The position numbers and the translations under genes were made by a program. A DNA stretch of 6,395 nt from an uncultured Paracoccaceae bacterium (lineage in GTDB: Bacteria; Pseudomonadota; Alphaproteobacteria; Rhodobacterales; Rhodobacteraceae), in contig CALHST010000089.1 in assembly GCA_938038825.1 (NCBI GenBank), positions 1 through 6,395 on the forward strand. Direction: 5' to 3'. Below the pieces are notes generated by a model, which worked only from the letters and a program-made list of their open reading frames with translations, searched no databases and was not told the DNA's origin. Of this stretch, positions 4,593 through 6,395 are shown one piece after another (the stretch's first letter is position 1; the number at the start of each line of letters is the position of its first letter).

Positions 4593-5937
4593 TGCGTAAA
4601 CGAATTCCAGATCGGCTTCGAACTGTTAAATGTGCCACTGGAACGGGTATTTCCGACGGGATTGCGACCACTTTCAGATCCTTTAGGATATGAGCCAACA
4701 GCAACACTCCTTCGACCATGGCGAACCCGGCCCCCGTACAAACACGTGCGCCAGCTGAAAATGGCATATAGGCGTCGCGGCTGTTCTGCTTGCCATTGTC
4801 CGTCCCCCATCGCGCGGGATCAAACCCATCCGGGTTGTCCCAAAGTCGCGTGTGGCGGTGTAAATGCCATGGGCTTAAGACCATCTGAGCCCCGGCAGGA
4901 ATGGCGCGATCCCGAAACCTTTCCGGTTTCCGCCCACTGCGCACCATCATGGGCACCGGCGGATACAACCGCAGCGCTTCGCGAAACACGTCTCGCGTGA
5001 CTTTCAACTTCGACAATTGCGAAAAATCCGGGCCGGTCAAAGAGTGCGCCTCGGCCGCAACTTTGTCTTGCCACTCTGGATGTGTGGCCAGCAGGTACAA
5101 GCTCCACGCAAGGGCGGACGCGCTGGTCTCGTGCCCTGCCAAAAAGAAAATCGCGACCTGATCCACCATTTCCGCCTGCGAGAACGTCTCGCCCGTTTGC
5201 GGATCGACCTGTGTCATGATTTTGGTGGCCAGATCTTGCGGCGCTGTGCCTTGCACGATCTCTTCGGCACGTTGTTTGGTCAATTCCGTGATCAAGGCCC
5301 GTATTTTCACCGCGCTTGTCTTGGTGCTTTTTCGAAACAAGCGGGGCATCCAACGCGGCAAAGGCAGCAACGCGGCGATGTTCATAATCGGTTGGCTGCG
5401 CTGATAGGCTTTGAACTCTGTAAACACATCCCGTGCGATGGCGTGATCAATTGGAATTGAAAACAACGTGCGAAAGATCACGTCCGCGGCTGCGTGACTG
5501 GTTTCCTCTTCAATCTCGACAACGTCATCAATTCGCTTTGCTAACCTGTGCGCCGCGGCTTCCGCAGCATCCCACATGGCTGGAAAGGTCTCTTTTAACC
5601 GGCCGCCTTCGAATGCTGGATCAATGATGCGTCTTTGCCGTTTCCACGTTTCACCATTGGTCAGAAAAACGCTGTTTTCACCCAACAGCGGCTTAAGGCC
5701 TTCGGCAATTCTGTTGGATTTCGGAAAGTCATCGGGGCGTTCTTTCAAAATCCTGCGCACCAGATCTGGCTGGTTCACAAGGTACGACCGAAAGAACGGC
5801 GTGCGAAATTCCGCCATCCACGCCCGGTACAACCGTTCCGGCTGCGCGGACAAGATGTCTTGTCGAAACAGCTTGGCATACCGCCACAGTGACACTTTGT
5901 CGGGGCGGCTTTCCGGTTTGGGAGGCAGATCTGTCAC
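4579..5937 (-). CDS. Cytochrome P450
   Basis: A 452-residue heme monooxygenase, presumably cytosolic since no N-terminal membrane anchor is seen; it would need a separate ferredoxin and reductase, which are not in this window. Motifs appear in the usual order: C-helix WKRQR (98-102), I-helix oxygen-activating AGHETS (267-272), K-helix EALR (320-323), PERF (338-341) with FDPARW (372-377), and the heme loop FSAGARVCTGAGFA (393-406) with Cys400 as thiolate ligand. All key residues are present, so the enzyme should be functional. Substrate and CYP subfamily cannot be told from sequence alone. The start is GTG at 5937, which overlaps the upstream gene's TGA as GTGA. No Shine-Dalgarno is obvious, which fits translational coupling. 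The aldolase follows 63 bases later without a clear terminator. Confidence 0.96.
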   Translation of the reverse strand: MTDLPPKPESRPDKVSLWRYAKLFRQDILSAQPERLYRAWMAEFRTPFFRSYLVNQPDLVRRILKERPDDFPKSNRIAEGLKPLLGENSVFLTNGETWKRQRRIIDPAFEGGRLKETFPAMWDAAEAAAHRLAKRIDDVVEIEEETSHAAADVIFRTLFSIPIDHAIARDVFTEFKAYQRSQPIMNIAALLPLPRWMPRLFRKSTKTSAVKIRALITELTKQRAEEIVQGTAPQDLATKIMTQVDPQTGETFSQAEMVDQVAIFFLAGHETSASALAWSLYLLATHPEWQDKVAAEAHSLTGPDFSQLSKLKVTRDVFREALRLYPPVPMMVRSGRKPERFRDRAIPAGAQMVLSPWHLHRHTRLWDNPDGFDPARWGTDNGKQNSRDAYMPFSAGARVCTGAGFAMVEGVLLLAHILKDLKVVAIPSEIPVPVAHLTVRSRSGIRLRIVRR

Positions 5938-6395
5938 GGCACAACGGACGTATATTTGCTGATCGCATGATCAATCCGCGACCGCGACGCCGGGCGATCC
6001 TGATAGCGCGCGCGCAAGGTTACTGGGCCTGCTGTAATCTGGAAATAGTCATAATCCTTAGGTCGATCAAACGCACAAAGATACTGAAAATGCAGCCGAA
6101 AATAGCGTCGCTTCAGTTTTGCCCATGTTTCGGGTGCCAAAGTCTGGGTAAACGCGGCGCTGAACACCAAAGGCCACCGTTTGTCGGCTGGTGCAACCCC
6201 AGAGACAGATACCGGGTCACATAAGGCAAAGGCGCAGCCGTCCCCCGGTGCGGTCACGTCAACCCATGCCAATTCTGAACGCGCGCTTAAGAAGTGCAGA
6301 TCCGCCCGCAAACGATGCGCGTCAGGCAAAAAGGACACCATCGGCACCACCTGTCCCAAGCTCAGAAACCCCAAGGTTGGGCCCGTTCCAGAAAC
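5934..6395 (-). CDS. Unrecognised conserved-looking protein, 3' part (partial)
   Basis: An open frame enters from the right edge and ends at TGA 5936-5934, giving about 153 visible C-terminal residues. The frame is open to the last base, so the true start lies outside the window; an in-frame TTG at 6374 need not be a start. Recognisable stretches are TGPTLGFLSLGQVVPMVSFLP near the left of the visible protein, ELAWVDVTAPGDGCAFALCDP in the middle, and RRYFRLHFQYLCAFDRPKDYDYFQITAGP near the end. The composition looks like a soluble folded enzyme. The first segment has the look of the strand-helix region after the nucleophile elbow of an alpha/beta-hydrolase, but no GxSxG or catalytic His is visible, so this is only a suggestion. 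It overlaps the P450 start by 4 bases, implying co-expression. Confidence 0.75.
   Translation of the reverse strand, partial: VSGTGPTLGFLSLGQVVPMVSFLPDAHRLRADLHFLSARSELAWVDVTAPGDGCAFALCDPVSVSGVAPADKRWPLVFSAAFTQTLAPETWAKLKRRYFRLHFQYLCAFDRPKDYDYFQITAGPVTLRARYQDRPASRSRIDHAISKYTSVVP

Noticed and set aside
4632..5962. Several plus-strand frames (up to 147 residues) opposite the P450 gene
   Set aside because: All are antisense shadows of a P450 with every key motif intact.

Overview
This window looks like chromosomal core sequence from an alphaproteobacterium, most likely Rhodobacterales (Roseobacter group). Three things point there: a circularly permuted two-piece tmRNA with the tag ANDNRAPVALAA, an alpha-type SspB, and the gene trio fumC - DUF4169-type protein - ribbon-helix-helix protein. 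The assignment comes from recognising gene families by eye; no database search was run.

Layout, left to right. The window opens with the 5' end of an RluA/RluD-family pseudouridine synthase on the minus strand. Directly abutting it and divergent is a small single-pass membrane protein (DUF6476-like) on the plus strand. An intergenic stretch of about 190 bases leads into ssrA (about 665-992), whose gene order is acceptor piece, short intervening segment, then coding piece with the tag. After about 170 more non-coding bases comes sspB, the adaptor that hands ssrA-tagged proteins to ClpXP. Next is fumC (class II fumarase), followed tightly by two small genes: a basic DUF4169-like protein and an RHH-domain protein that overlaps it by 4 bases. 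A strong hairpin at 3578-3599 separates this plus-strand group from a minus-strand group, read right to left: the 3' part of an unrecognised gene, a cytochrome P450 coupled to it by a GTGA overlap, and a class I fructose-bisphosphate aldolase.

Functional themes are trans-translation and tagged-protein degradation (ssrA plus sspB), central carbon metabolism (fumarase, aldolase), RNA modification, and a P450 oxidation step of unknown substrate. I found no mobile element, CRISPR array, toxin-antitoxin pair or phage gene, and nothing that amounts to a new multi-gene system. The points most worth a second look are the ssrA-sspB adjacency, the zero-gap divergent start pair at 176/177, the potential SD-masking hairpin in the aldolase leader, the hairpin abutting the sspB ribosome binding site, and the unknown gene coupled to the P450.
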